64,000 nucleotides of DNA from Caprimulgus europaeus (Eukaryota; Chordata; Aves; Caprimulgiformes; Caprimulgidae): contig OU015524.1 of assembly GCA_907165065.1 (NCBI GenBank), positions 32,205,295 through 32,269,294 on the forward strand, given 5' to 3'. The number at the start of each line of letters is the position of its first letter. Positions within the stretch are counted from its first letter, which is position 1. Under the pieces are notes generated by a model. It was not told where the DNA came from, did not search any database, and worked only from the letters and a program-made list of their open reading frames with translations. Position numbers and translations under genes: made by a program. This document shows, one piece after another, positions 24,563-39,460 of the stretch.

Positions 24563-25795
24563 GAGTGCCACTCAGGTACCACTGCCTTTGACACTGTGAT
24601 CTAATCAGCGAAGAAAAGATATTTGTAACTGTCTCTCTAGAAAAGCACAATACAATTTGCAAAGGCCGGAGCCAAGTGAATTCGTGTATGCTTAGATGGT
24701 TACGTGGGTTCTAATGCAGCAGCTTTTCCATTCTTTTATCCTTTTCTGTAATATAAATCACTCTTAAACACATATCAATGACAGCAAAAGTGTAACATAC
24801 CTGTCACTTTGAGCCAAGACGAGAAGTTTGTGACAAAATGCACAATTGAAAATCACTTCTTATTTGAAGGACAAACATGCAGGAACAGTAAAAAATGTCC
24901 AGCAGAGAAAGGGATGGAAGAACATCAGAGGTCTGCAAAACAACGTCTGTCCTCAGACTCAGGATTAAAGGAGCAAACACTAGGAGACTTGCTCTATCAT
25001 ATAAACCCTACCTGCTCCTGGGAAAGTTAAGAGTACATTTTTCTCAGTCTAGACCCTCCTTTCAAAAGTGTTTTATATGTTTAAGAGCATCAGACATGAT
25101 CAGTGCAACTTATGCACAGGCATACTTAACTCATTTTGAATATGGGATTGAACTGAAACATAAAAATCTGGAAATTAGTATCTCTGGGTCTCAGTTTCTC
25201 CTCTGTAAGCTGAGGTGACAGCACTGTCTTGCCTAACAGAAATAAACACATTAGAAAATATTGTGGAACCAGGATCCCACATAAATGAATAGGGAGACTG
25301 GTGCTTTGAAGTCATTTTGTGGTCTGCAGCAACAGAGATAGTCATGAATGATTAAGATGGATCATTACATAACTGCAACACTTGAATTCAAGTAAGGCAT
25401 CTGGGGACAGATATTGTGTCTTTATATGTAGAGCATCCTATATGATGTGGGACCAAATCTCAGTTTTGGCCATTGGGCATTGGTGTAATAATAATAATAA
25501 ATTCATTACTATTTAATAATAAAAATAAATTCATCACTATTTCAAAAGATTAATAAATCTGCAAGTGTTTTATAGAACTTCCTAGGTCATACTGAGCCTG
25601 CTGGCTGTGTTTTGAATTAAAGTAATGATGCAGCCACTTAAAAATGTGCAACTGAAGTGCAACACTGCCATTAGATTTATGAGAGATTTAGATCTGTTGT
25701 ATTTTGTGGTATTTCATACTAAGAATGATAAAAACAACTGTACAAATTAAGAGTTACTGTTGTACTGTAGTCTCCCTAGCTTATAAATGCAGTAC

Positions 25796-25798
<3 letters not shown>

Positions 25799-25826
<28 letters not shown>

Positions 25827-25828
25827 AA
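25799..25828 (+). repeat. AAAAC microsatellite, 5 copies
   Basis: Five perfect AAAAC units followed by a short A run. Ordinary intronic simple repeat. Confidence 0.95.
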
Positions 25829-28800
25829 GACTATTGTATATATCTCTAAAAGCTTATTTTTTCCATATATATTTTATGTAGCAGACAGTCTAAGCATTAA
25901 AATACAAATAAATGTCTCCATATCTCCAGTCTATTTAAACAATAGTGCCATGGATTTGATAACTTAAACAATATAATAATGATTCATGTTTATACAGCTC
26001 CTTAACCGCAAGTGCTTCACAAACTAGCTGAACAGAGATCACTACACCAACAACTGCTACCCTGTCACTTCTCAGTTAAATATTAGTTGCAGTTTGGCAG
26101 TCAGGTGATAATGCAACTCCATTTTATGGGCAAAAAAACCCCTTCAGCATTTGCACTTACAGATACTTTAACCTAGGTGGGAAGTAATTAGCTGGGTTTA
26201 CATTTCCCACAGCATAATGGATAAATATACCCATGCACTCTTCTAGTCAGTTGCACGTCAATAAGAAAATGCTTTATGACTAAGGTTCTACAAATTTCAG
26301 AAATATCTAAGTTGTGTAAGGACATTCTCTCAAAGAGCAGTGCCACACTGAATACTAGATCATGCCAGAGGGGATGCCGCTGTCCAGATTGCTGAAGCTT
26401 CTTGCACCGAAAGCCTACTGTGTCGAGATCTACCAGCTAAAGACTGAAAACAGCGGAAGCCCTGCCCTGTTGCTATTAGGGAAAATGATCTCAACATCCT
26501 GATGCTATAGAAAAGCATACATTAACACATAGTTATGGTAATTTTAGAAAAGGCAGGGGATTAATTTATTCTGAAAGGCCCAAACATCTATCCTTATTCA
26601 TTATTTGAATAGCAGGTTCATGCTGATGAAGACTTATAAGTAAATGCTTGCTACTCTTCTACCCCTTTTCCAGTTAAACCCATGTCTCCAACCTGGCTAA
26701 GAACTGATCTTCCTCCGTGGCTCACAGCTGGTGCAAAAACCCTTCCTCACTCTGAGCTATTCCAGTTGCATTGTGTCCAGGATACAAACCTTGATTTGGA
26801 GAAAGCATTTATATATTGAAACACTGAATAAAATAACTTTTGGGAGGAAGTATATCACATGAAGACTTTAATCATCATGTATTAATCACTCATATTTGAC
26901 AGGTTGAGACAGCAACCGTATAAAAATAAAAATGTGAAGTCACAGTCTCAAAAGGAAGCAAAATTTATATAGGTAGACAGAGGAAAGTCTGACATGAACA
27001 TCTGGTACTTCAGGTCATTTGAGAGTGGTTTGCAGCAGTAGTGTGTATTGACTTCTAGAGGACTGTCAGCAAGTGCAGGCTTGCTGAAAGCCATCAGACA
27101 TAATGAAGAAGATGCTTCACAGAAAAATGTATTCTTGAACTGTGGGGTTTTATTTACTTCTGCTGAAAAAAAATTCATTTAGCCTTTTCTTATTATTTTG
27201 TCTCTCTTAATGGGAAAAGTAGAGAGACAAAGGTTATTTTAAGGTTGTTTTCTTGTTTGTTTGTTTGCTTGTGTTTGTTTTTTCTTCCCCCCCCACCCCA
27301 CCTTTGCAATATAAGAGATCTTTGAAAAATATAAAAATAAGCAAGAATTAAAGAAAAGTAGATGTACATCTTAGCATTGTTACTAAAGTTGTCCTAGATT
27401 GTTGTGACAAACTGTCATCCACCTGATGCATGTACTGATGAGAAATCCATTGATCAGAGCCAGTCCAGTTCATCATAAGCAGAGGCAGACCATGCAAACA
27501 CTATCAAGATCAATATTATCTTGCTTGTTAACCACCACAGAAAGACAAAATACTAAACTGCCTCTTATCCCTACAGGGGATATGACCCTTTGTGTGTGTA
27601 TGTGAGAAGTATGTGAGAGCATGTGAGAGGCCGCTTGTGTTACTCGTGCCCATGTCACAGTGTCCCAACAGAGCAGAAAAGGGCAGGACAGAACCTTTTG
27701 TTGGCTTGGAATCATTCCCATTTCCTTCAAAGTTTAACAATTGTCAAATAACATTTAGTGAGGTATGTGAAGAGGTTGTATGCTACAGCTCTACTGCTGA
27801 GCTCTGCCTCAGGAGCTGAATAAAAAGGCAAAGAGCCTGATTCTCATCTCAGCCCCTGTTGTGCTGTTGGGAAGGAAACCCATCACAGCCAAGGGTGTTG
27901 CACAGGGTAGAAAGGAAACCAGAATAGGTTTTCAGCATAAGGCAACAGAACTCCCATTTTATCTCTGCTGCTAATTATTTATTTAGCTCATTAAAGGCTC
28001 AGCATTTTACTTGAGGGGAATTTGGGATGAGCTAATGCTTGCTCATAACATCTGCCACATCCCCTCTGTTAGCTGCTCCAAACACAAATGCCAGGAGCTG
28101 TGCCCACCCATCACTGCAACAATGAGCTACATATCTGATGCCAAAATGAATTCTTGAAATAAAATTTTGATCAAGCTTCAGGTGATTCAACAATTTGATG
28201 TCTAAATGAAGTTTTAACATATTCAGATTCATACCACTCCTGAGTATTCAGAAACCAGCACACAGCTGCGCAGTTATCACTGTTTTTCCTATTTTTAATC
28301 TAGGGCAGACTTATAGCAGTTCATCGTCTGCTCTGCCCAAAAAAACTGTTGCAGTTTGATGACTGCTTAACAGTAACAACCTCCCATGTCATTCGTAGTC
28401 ATGCAAAGTGTAATAGTTAGCACTCATAGTTACAAATGTTAACTGAGCAAATTCTTGACTGAAGGCTAGACTCAATATTCTCAGAAATTAATAGCCACCA
28501 TTGACTTTGATGAGCCTTGGTTCAGCCTGAAAGTCTCGCATTTTAGGGATTACCATTATTTTCTAGAGAGGTAGATAGAGGAAGAAGGAGGTTAAATAGC
28601 TTGCTCAAGGTAATTCAGTAAGCCAGTGGAAGAAATAACATGCCTACAGAATCATAGCTAGAAGTAGTCCTGATTTAGCTTTCAATGTGTTCCTAATAAA
28701 GTTCTTTCTCACGTTTCAAATCTGATAATTTCCCCTCATAATATCATGATCTGGGGAGAAAATATAGCATTCTTGGTGTTGTTACCATTGTCAAATACAG

Positions 28801-29979
28801 GTTATAAATCTGTTTGACTTGAGAAAGGCATCTTCAATAGCATCAAGCTCAGATCAGGGCTTCACTGTAAGCATGTACCCATACCACAGAGGTGTGCTAT
28901 CTCCTTAAAGGAATATTGAAAACAATGAGGCTTGATTTCCTCCATAGTTTGTATGCATAACACATATTTAAACACCCAAGATGCTCCACTTGATGTCCAA
29001 ATTTTCACATCTTCTGGTGGTACCCGCAGCAGGTTTGCAACACTCCTTTTCTCTCTGGTGCTGCTCCATTGAGTTCCAGGGGGTACCAGAGATTCACTCT
29101 AATCCCTTCCTCATTTTGAGTCACAACTGTTGACATCTGGGTCCTTTTAGGAGACATGGAAAAAGTATCAGTGACCACAGAGCATGATAAGTACTCCTAG
29201 CCTTTCTAAATCTGTATCTGAGGACTTCCTCCATCCCCTCACTTCACCCTTCATTTTAACTGGGACAACAGCAACCCAGGTAATCTCCAGTCTATAAAGA
29301 AATCTCATTGAAGAGTGGTGGCCCTCTAATAAAAGAAGTGGCTGAAAACTACTCGCTTCAATGAGAGAATGATTTATTTTTATCCATAGATATTTTGCAA
29401 GAGAGTTATAAATAAAAAGAAAAGCTTAAAAGCATATTGTATTCCTAAATCATATTGAGGTCCTAAGATTTATCTTGCCAGTTTGAGGTCATTCTGTTTA
29501 ACTTAGCTCCCACTTGCTCACACACAGGCTCCAGGCTGTGGGAAACTGAAACAGGGTCCCTTGACAGCTTCTGACACCCTACCTGCCCCTCTCTGAAGTC
29601 ACAGAAAGCCTTTTTATCCATTTCAAAGTTGTCTTTGTTTTAGAGGTTTGGTAGAAGGTACTTGGAGATACTCCTCCTGCAGCAAGTTCCTAATCCTCCT
29701 TGTCTCTCTAGTGCTGACCGCTTGAGTTCTGACTGTGGGTATTGTTTTGAGATTCATGCAAGAAATTATGTATAATTTTTATGTAGGACTATTTTATCTA
29801 TCAAATACGTAAGACAGGACAAGGAGAATGTCAGAGGTGAACAACTGAAAGTTATAAACACAGCCAAAACCTGGTACCTTATTCCACTGCCATAGTTGCA
29901 GACTCGCCTATCTAATTGCTTGTTCAGTTTCCTGTTATACCCTCTCTCTTTCATACCAGGGTTTCTGCTTATATGTTCC

Positions 29980-29995
29980 TTTTTTTTTTTTTTTT
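29980..29995. repeat. Poly(T) run, 16 bases, followed by a small hairpin
   Basis: Sixteen T run into CAG, resembling a weak acceptor. A short inverted repeat follows at 30003-30022 (ACTGTAC, six T, GTACAGT). No transcript unit is apparent. Confidence 0.85.
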
Positions 29996-32098
29996 CAGAA
30001 AAACTGTACTTTTTTGTACAGTGCTTGCACTGATTAACCCTAACATATGATAACAATGATGGAGCTTGTTTCCTTAGAGAAATGACTTAAGACTCATCAT
30101 TTGAAAAATAAAGAACTTAAAAAGACATAACACTGCAAAAATTTTTTAAAAAATAGTATGTTGGATTAAAATTATACTGTAAAGTTTTCATTAGCTTTAG
30201 CTCTTACAAGCCTGGTTATTTTTTGATTTGTCTATAATAAGCAGGTTTTCTGAGCAACATATATGCACTCAGAGTGAGCAAAAATCATTCTTTTCAGGTG
30301 ATACAGTGCCAGGCGAATGCAACACTTGTTTCTCATTTAAACCTATTTTGAAGCTTTAATTGAGATGTTAGTGGTGAATAGTCTTTGTGTTAATGCTCTG
30401 GTCAGGGAAGGATGAAAGAGGAAGATTTCAGACAAGCTGAGGAACTTAAAATTTGAGGCAGAAATCAGATTCATACTCCATGTAATTTTTTGGGTGTTAT
30501 ATGTTTTCAATTAAGGTTTGTACTACAAGGAAGTCTTTTTCCTTTCTTAGTTCTTAAAAAGGCACAGGAGAAATGTATCTCAGATTTTGAATGGTAAAGA
30601 AAATGTGACGTAATGAATATCTATGAAAACATGATAAGTGTTATTTCATTGTCATGTTACCCTTTTCCCTGAAACGTGTCTTGTTTTACAGTCTGATATG
30701 AGGGCAGTACAGACAGGTAATCTGCAATCCATAACTGTAATAGAGCCAAGCACAAAGGTAATGAAGACCTAGCTAAGGATTGCAGGCTCATATTGCAACC
30801 TAGAGAAACCTTGAAACTATAATGCCATTGAGAAATTTCTATATTTAAAATGAAATGTTCTGATTTTCACAGCAGAGAAAAAGCAGCCCAGCCAACAGGC
30901 TGATCTGCCGTATTGCCACAGCTCTGCTGATGTCTCAGATTCACAGTGTGATCATGTTAGGTCCCAAATCATTTGACAAGAATCCCACAAATTGATGCTG
31001 CCCAGAAAGGAAATGGGAATTGGCTTCAGCCTTTGGCAGAGGGCACTGTAGAGTGGAAGCAAAATCACCTGTGTGCCACAGCAAGGGAGGGATACACTGG
31101 TGCTGGGCAAGAGAGAGACATACCTAGCCTGATACCCTCAGATGGGAAAGAGCCCCTCCACTACGGGCCATAGTCGTGCTTCAGAGTGGCTGAAAAATCC
31201 CTGTAGACAGCAAGGTAAAGTTATACTGTAATCCCTTCCTGTTCAGCTGCCCCTGGCTTACAGATTAGTTTATTTGCAGAGATGAACAGTTTGAGACAGC
31301 CAGCACTAGGTGTGAATTTGTGCTGAATTTTCCCATCTGTCCTCCTTTCCCTTCCCTTAGCATCACTTTGAATTTGCTGAGGTTTAAATTCTGTAATATA
31401 TTTATTATCGCATAATTTAATTCATTTTGAGAAGAAAACAAATAATAGAGCTCAATCCAAAGCTTTTTTTTTTTTTTAATTATCTATTTGTTCATTTAAT
31501 CAGCTTGGGTTATGGAATTGCTTCTTATGTAGATAGCCCAAACCGTGCTCAGAATTTTTCTGAGTGGGGATTGCACAGGCAGTAGTTGCCCAATAGACAT
31601 ATGGGCAGCTGACAGCATCAAGACACCCCACCAGCAGCTTTGTTGTCTGGCAGATTGCCTCAGAGAGGCAGGCTTGATGAATCAGTCCTTCTGCTGGTGC
31701 TGGGAGGGTGGGGGATGCCTGCGCCTCTCCTCCAGAAGGCTGCTGCAGAATGCAAAAGATACACAGCCGTGATCACTGAGCCTCCCCACACATTGTGCTA
31801 CAGAGTTGGGGTGGCATCATCCAAGTGAATTTGAATCTTGACAATTTGAGTATGTCAAAGCACAATTTCAGCTTAGTTTCTCTGGGGCAAGGATGGGTCA
31901 CTAGCCTGGTGCCTGCTCTTCTCTCTGCTGTGTGCAGAGTTTAATGGCCTGGGGGTGCCATGGGGAGGAATTTGACAGCTGCCAACGTTGGGCAATGGGA
32001 GAGGGGATGAGCTATCAAGGAAATTGGCTTGAAACTGTCCTATCTCTCTGTGCCTTTTCCCTTTCATCCTTAAAAGGGAGCCAGATGTTCAAGTAAGT

Positions 32099-32335
32099 TC
32101 AGCAGGCAATAGAGCCAAGAGGACCCTTGCTTCTGTCCTCCACCCCTTGATCCTTGAAGCCTTTTCTGGCTGCTGTTTCAGTCGACAACGTGATAGTGCC
32201 TTGGTCTCTGAGCAGGTGGAAGAAGAAATGATCACCACGGAAGGAGTCACCTTCAGAACCTGGCTCCTCCTCATAGCCCCTGGGGTAGCTGCTGTCATAG
32301 GGTGCTTGCTGAGCAGTGTATAGTGACAGCCCCAT
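32099..32335 (-). other. Unexplained open frame with protein-like composition
   Basis: On the minus strand an ATG at 32335 opens 78 codons. Its product has a Tyr/Ser-rich then acidic segment (YDSSYPRGYEEEPGSEGDSF) and an aromatic HFFFHLL block, unlike the low-complexity frames around it. An overlapping minus-strand frame of 132 codons (32089-32487) uses another phase. The surrounding 31.6-32.4 kb looks somewhat richer in G and C than the rest of the intron. I recognise no family. It could be chance, an exon of an antisense transcript or a gene remnant. Confidence 0.15.
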
Positions 32336-35300
32336 CTTCTCTGGGGAGTGGCAGACAAACCTCCTGCATGCTCAGTGGCACTAGCAATGCTGCGATATCT
32401 CTGCCAGAAAAACAGTGCAGAAGTATCTCTGACAGATGCTTGGTTCTTGTACGATTTGCTTAGGGATATGAGCCACATCAAGGACACGAGGCTATATGTA
32501 TGGCTAGCAGTTTAAATTCTATTTTCTTTCTCTGGGGACACTAACACCTTTTATGAGGTAAAGGTGTGTTTGCAAGGGGGAAGTTGAAATAAACACAGGG
32601 AGCAGGATTTACACCTGTGAAGAGTGTTAACAAAAGCCTGATGGACTGCAACAATCCCATTCCAGGGCTTAGTACTGTACCTTTGTACAACAGTAGGTTG
32701 GGGTGAGATGAAGAAGTGGCGAGACCTTGTGCTATACAAACTGCCTAATGGAAGCATATAAGGTATAGCTGTTTGGGCTTTTTCCACACTAAAACATAGT
32801 ATTATTGTTTATTTCACCCTTTCTCTTTGTTTCCCCCATCCAGGCTCTCTTATGGTTGATAATTAAATTGGCTGTGGTTTAATTAGATAATTATGCCAGA
32901 GCTGGAGTATTTTTCAGAGTAAATCCTTTTATTTATTTGATTTTAAGCAGCCTCCATTTGGGTTTTCTCCCAGAATTTTCTTTGTATTTCATTGTGTGGT
33001 AGCACAGGTGTTTATAACTGGTTTCATTGTAGTTTATGAACATGCTAGTTAGCCAAGTGGAATGAAAGGAGTAGCACTTTGGAGGGCAGAGGTGCCATAC
33101 TCCTGAGAGTGGCACGCTGACATAAAACTTCCTGCAAAACTTAGCTGGTATTTTGGCTTTAGAGTAGAAAATAGTAATAATGATATAGCTTTACTCCAGA
33201 AAATGTGACTTAAACCTTCATATTAACAACTTTAAAGGACATATTTTATCGAGTAAGCATAAGGCTTTTTTAATTTGAACTGCAAATTTAATATGCATCT
33301 CCAAACAAACAAACAAAAAAAAATCCTTTTCCTTAGCAGGCTTAGTTTGTCAGTATATAAATTTTGTTCCTGTTGCTAGCTGTATTGTCGGTAAAGATTT
33401 AGGTGCTCACTGAGGTGCTGAACTAGAGCTTGCAGGTGTCTGGTCTTTCTTGAAAAAAATGAAGACAAGGAGTAGCAAAAAGAAGCAAGCAAGGCCTGCT
33501 CCTTGGCCTGATTAGCACATATAGTGCTAAGGTTTATGTTGCTGTAATGTGGAATTGTAATGTGTGTTTTTTCCAGTGGTGTCTAACTCAGGCAAAATCC
33601 TACAACTTCCTGTCCAAATCCATATAACTTTGTAGTGGTGATGACTGATCACACTTCTCCACCCTTGTTATTTAATAGCTGTCCATTTAGAGTCACTAGA
33701 TATGAAACTATCAAAGGCAGTATTGAGCAAAGTCTTAGTAAGACTTTTTGCAGTCTCACTGCTTTCACTGTGTGTATGTGGGATTGTGTTGTAGAAAATT
33801 TTCTTTTTCTTTCTTGTCAACCCTGTGATGTGGCTAGTCACAGTTACAAGGCCAGGGCTTTAATGAAAAATTTGGGAAACTGCATTTCCTATGAACTTAG
33901 TCAGGATCATGCTCTAGCTCAAGATGACCAAGCTGTGAACTTACAGCTGCATGGTACTGAGAAGTTTACAGCTTTGGTAGTCATCATGGGAACCCACCTC
34001 CTGACAGTTTGTTGTTCTCCAAACCTCCCCAGTTAAGGTTAGATTAATGTGCTTGCTGAACTTCATGTTAATCAGTTACTGTATATGTCTGAACTAGTTT
34101 TAAAACTATTTTCTACCCTTTCTTATGTGATTTCAGTCAAAACCTTTCCATGTTTTTAGGGAAGCAAAGGGAGCCCAGGAAAAGTTATAGAAGCAGAGTC
34201 CTTCTTCTTACTCAGAGAGAGTCTCTGAGGACATGATCTGCAAGTCTTCAAATCAGAGTGTTTTCCTGGCTTCTGCTGTTTTCCCCTCTTCTCTTAACCC
34301 TGGTTAAGCTTGTTGCTGATGGGGAGGCATATACTCAAAAAAGCTGCAAACTGCTTTTCAAAGCAGGTCACATTCACTAGTTCCCAAGTATGAGCTGTTC
34401 TCTTGGGGAAGTTTTGAAAACTTTGAAGCTAGTGCCTCAGTTTACCCAAAGCAAACCTTAATCTACCATATGATGGGACAGAACTACAAAGTGATTGATC
34501 GCTCCTTACATTGAACAAGGAACAGATTTAAAAACTAATTAAAAATAAAAAAGATCCACACTAGTTGGTCTCACAGTCATTGCAGCAGCACACAACATCT
34601 GTTTAGCACACCCTCCAACCACCTGCCCCTGCAACGGCTATGAAGCAGCAAACCATATATCAGCTCAGTTTTATTTTCTAGCCCTGTTTAAAATGGAACA
34701 AATGCTGGAATATCTGTCCCATGGGAAATTCCAATATTGCAACATCTGTTTCTGTCAAGAATCAGGCTGAAAATCCTCCATAACAGTTGCTTTGTTTGCT
34801 TATGGAAAATAAAATAAAAATAAAAAATTAAAAGATTCCACTCATTAATGTGCAACTGTTGCTATCAATCTCTTTGTGCATGTTACAGCTTTAGGAGTGA
34901 CAGCCCCATATCCACCATACATGATGCCCCTTGGGGAGTTATTCTCCTCCTGGATGCAAAGCTCTCTAAATTCATCACATTCACTTTGCTCTTTCTCTCC
35001 TCACCACAGAGGTCTTCCTTCCCTGCACATTGTCCCTGCTTTAAGCCCCTGCAAGGGTGAAGGAATGGTCAAGGTGTAGGAGAAGGGGCAGCTGTCTCTG
35101 GGAAAGGAGTGGAGGACGTGGTGGGGAGCAGAGCAAGGGCTGGAAGCAGAGCACCCCTTGAAGGAACCAGGGAGAGAAAGAGCATTGTGGCTTCCCACAG
35201 CTTTAGCTTTCATTTTAATTTTCCTGACAAAAGACAAGAAAAAAATGGATCTAGCAGAAACTCCTATTTTAACAGTAAAAATGTGTTTCATTTGAGGTAT

Positions 35301-38300
35301 CTGACCAGCTTTGCTGACAGGATACCAAGGTTTTGCTAAATGCATCTAGTGTTAGTGCCTTTGAATGCATGCTCTGAGAGACATCCAAATAATGCAAAAT
35401 ACTCGTGCACTTTACACAAGCTCCTTCAGGGAGGGAATGATTTGGTGTGAGTAATGAATCCCTCTGCCAGAAACAGAATGGCTTTGCCTTATGCAGCCCC
35501 AGCTGCAGAAGCCCAAAACCTCTGGCCACAGTTCATGTCCTGGGAGCCACCATATTTTTCAGTTGTTCTCTGACACTATTAGTAGATACCACAGTTGTCC
35601 TATCCCAGCTGCACTCTCCCCGCTAACGTTTGCGCTTCAGGGAAACAATAAGCTTCTCTTACATTTTCAGATGCTGTTCTCAATTTTGAACACATGATGT
35701 TTTGTCTTTTCCCTTCACAGTGCCAGCACAACTTAACAGGTGACAGGCATTGCTGTTTATCTGCAATGCTGTCTCTTACATGTTGTTGTATTGACATTTC
35801 AAAAAGGCAGAGAACTGCACAACATTTAACTAAAGGCAGAGGAACGAAGATGGAAGACACAATATGGAAAACATGACATATATGAACACATAAAAGGGTA
35901 CATGAGGGCAGGGTCATCAATTTAGGGGAAAAAAAAAAATAATCTTTATTCTCCCCCTTCCCAAATATGAATTAAATGTAAGTTTGCTTAGTGCAATCCC
36001 TGTTTCTTTTAACTTTATTCCCCTATGGATTCTGACACAAATCAAAAGCTGCACAGAACTAAGCTAATAAGTCATCACAGACCATTTGTTGGGACTGGAT
36101 CCTATTTTCCACTTGCGATTTAATCCATGACCAAACTGAGATTTCTTCAGCTTTATTTTCTACTCAGGATTATAAGCTGGAAATTTTGTGATACTTTTGG
36201 CTAGTTGGTGTAATTGAGAGCTATGACTTTTGATTTTTCTGTGAAGATATTTTTTTATTTAAATATTTCTAGATAAATAGAAATTTGGACTGTTAGATAA
36301 ATAAATTTGGACTGTATTTTATGATCTGTCTACTTATCCTTATGCTCTCTCTTCTCATTTCACTATTTTGAGTTACCTTTTATGATAACCATTATTTTAC
36401 TGAGCATAGGTAGATTAATATATACTTACAATGTGGTTTTGTTGGCCAACATGGAATGTTCTTGATATGTGTATCTGTTATATACGTAATGGCAACTACA
36501 CTAGAGATAATCAGAGTTGGAAGCAACCTGCCATGAGGATTCAGAGATAAGAAATGCAATATTGCTTCCACCGATGGGTTAACACACACAGCTTTCTAAA
36601 AATTCAGTATTTTCTCTGCTCCAGCACAGGGATATTATGAGAAGTTTTCTTTTGCTGTAGAGCAGGCTAGGAATGGAAGCAGAAGAACTGCCTTTTCTGT
36701 GGGTTCCAGCCCTATTTTGCTTCCTCAGAAGCTATGGAAATTTCACTGCTGTTCAGTCAGATTTGGATAAGCACCAAGACTTTACAGAGACTGACTATTC
36801 AAAGAAATATTCAAGCTTTTCTTAATTAAGCCATTGCTAATTCTGAATATTTATAGGTAGAACAACTCAAAAAACTGTAAACCTTTTTCACCTCAAATGA
36901 AAGGTGAAATTATACAGCAAGTAAGAAAAACATGTAGGAAATAATATTCTATTCCATTAAAATTTTAAAGGTTTTCACTGAAAAGCAAGCAGTAAAAAAA
37001 CTTCCTAAGCTCTGCTTCTGAAAATGGATAGCTGAAAAGGCTGATTTTTTTTTCTTGAACCTGTGAACACTCTTATTAAAAATAAAAGATGCAAATAAAA
37101 CTATTTCATTTTAACTTTTTTTTTTGTTTAAATAAACCACAGCTTCTGAGAGCTATGGAAGACTTTTCTGTTATAAGTGCAGAAAAGCTCCTTTAAATCC
37201 TTAATATATTAAAGCAGAACTTTATGGCATGTAGCTGAGAGTTCCTACAGTTAGCATTTTGGCAATCTCATGTCTTCTGTTTTGTTTACAAAAAAAGTTG
37301 AGTGTAGTTGACAACCTACACAAACAGACTGCCTGGCTCCCCAGGAGAGGCTTCCGTACCACCGAGCTCCGCCATCTAGTTTAGACAGTGACTCCAGAGA
37401 CAGCTGAAGGAAGGCTGCCCTTCCTCCTCTTGCCAGCTCCAGTGCATAGTCAGAGCAGAGTGCCAGTCACTCTCCCTTTCCCTGGGGCTCATATCTCAGG
37501 TGGATGCGTGAGATGGACTCACCACAGCTCTAGGCAGACAGGATGGGGGCAAGACTGTCTCTCTGTAGTGCTAGATTTTGAGCTCTGACCAGCCAGGAAG
37601 GTGATTATCTCTCTCCAATACATGAATTTGTTCTACAGTTATCAGAAATAAAAACGTTTGGTGGCTAAAATAGGCAGATATATTTCCAAATGACATGACT
37701 TATACACTACTCCCACAGGCAGTCCTTTTGTAGGCTGGCTCGTGATGTTATTGTACAGCTGCTTTTGGGATAAGTCGTGTGCGTCAGAATGTGCATCCCA
37801 GCATAAGTGCAAATGAAATGACTGCCACAGATGCAGATACTGTAGACAATAAGCAATGTCTGCCTGTCTACTATTGTCTTCCTGCGAAGTGAACAACAGT
37901 GAAGAGAGTATAGAAAGTTACAATAACCAGCCTTAAATTGCTTTTCTGATTTCTCCTATTGGTGATCTGGTTTCCCCCCTCTTGTGTTACACGCACATAT
38001 TAATCTGAAAACATAGCAGGACTTGTGAAGAAACTCCTAGAGAACTGTCAATTGCTTGTTGGCTTGTAAGGATTTATGGATTTATCTGTTCCAGGGATGC
38101 TCCATCATTCTCAAATGCTGAAGCTTTCAGTGAGTTATGGCCCTGAGGAGAGTGAAATGCAATTATTAACCATTGGCAGCAATGGGATATCCTCCATAGG
38201 CATAAAATGCCATTGTCAGTAGATCACAGAACTGTTGTTGACCTTGATGTAGAAAAGTAAAGGATAAAGTTAATCTTTATTTTATCTACACAACTAAAGA

Positions 38301-39460
38301 TTTGAAAATGGCTTGTCATGAAAGTATTAAAGATATGCAACAAAAAATCCTTGGGCTGAATGATGCTGACTTTCCCCTCAGACTTTCTGATGATCAAAGT
38401 GATAGTAGAGGCACCTTAGAACTGAGTAGTAACATAGAAACTGTAACTAACATGCTAAGCTGAAAAGACACTGGATTTATATTCTTCTGTGTTCATGTGG
38501 TCCTGTGACCTTCAGAAAAAGCTTCTAAATATTTGGGGTTTTTTCTATGTCTCTTTTAACAGTGATAATAACACACACAAGTATCTCATGGTCACAGGCA
38601 TGTTTCAAGTAGAAGTGGCTGTATGCAAAACAAAAGACCTATGTCTGGACACTCCGGAGCTGACTTTAAATACTTGGGATTACCTTCATTTTCCATTTAC
38701 GTGTGAAATGTCATAGTCTTCCTTTTTCCATGGTGTCTTTGCATCCCCTTCAACTTAAAACAGTTGTCCTAGGTCTTTTCCCATAAATAATCTCTGGATA
38801 CTTGTCTTCATGATTATCATAGCCTTGGGTAGATTGTCTGTGGCCACGTTGGCTTTCTCAAGCCCATCCTCAACTATTTTATGAGAAACCATTGACTATT
38901 TAGCCAGCCATCTTGGTCAATAACAGACCATCCATCATGTTATTCTTTATATTCCAAATCTCTGCAGCCCCTGCCCTCCTCCGCCAAGGGACTCTTCCAA
39001 AAGCAAAATTCACAACTTTAATAATTCCCAACAACTTTAAATAGGCTGATTTTGTCTCCCTCCTGCCCCAAAATCTGTTGTTTTCTTATTGGTTTGCCTT
39101 TATACTCAGATGTACAAACCACTCTTTATATTTCTCAGGTTGAAGTGAAGACCTATGTATTCAAATTGTAAATGAGCTGTGACATTTTAACCTTGTGGTA
39201 TGAACCAATAGGAGGAGGTGGAGTCACTAACTCCCCATCTCCAGAGAAATCCTTAAAACCATGTGTCCAGCAAACTACTATGCTGGGGCTCAGTTGAAGA
39301 ATCCCTGGATAAACTTCTCAGGCTATCCTGGACTCTTCTGTCCAGAAGGTCTGACTAGATGATCATGACTACCTGTACTGCTGTTAACATTTGGGAACCA
39401 GCTCCCTACAAAGGCAAGAATGTAAAAGCAGTAAACTGTCAATCAAAGTAATGGTTTTAA

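Larger units (their letters stand above)
24563..39460. other. Intronic stretch, mostly unique DNA
   Basis: About 15 kb of LRFN2 intron with simple repeats and no recognisable gene. Open frames of 132-133 codons occur at 32089-32487 (minus) and 33635-34036 (plus); neither matches a family I know. AT-rich patches with several TAAT motifs (for example 32855-32897 and 27960-28015) could be conserved regulatory DNA, but that needs an alignment. Confidence 0.6.

Noticed and set aside
33635-34036. 133-codon plus-strand frame in the LRFN2 intron
   Set aside because: Cysteine- and leucine-rich without recognisable pattern; no supporting splice or regulatory context.
39230-39400. Possible extra CR1 tail fragment (GTCTGACTAGATGATCATGAC)
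   Set aside because: Only a short CR1-like phrase; without the 8-mer tail or flanking similarity it could be chance.
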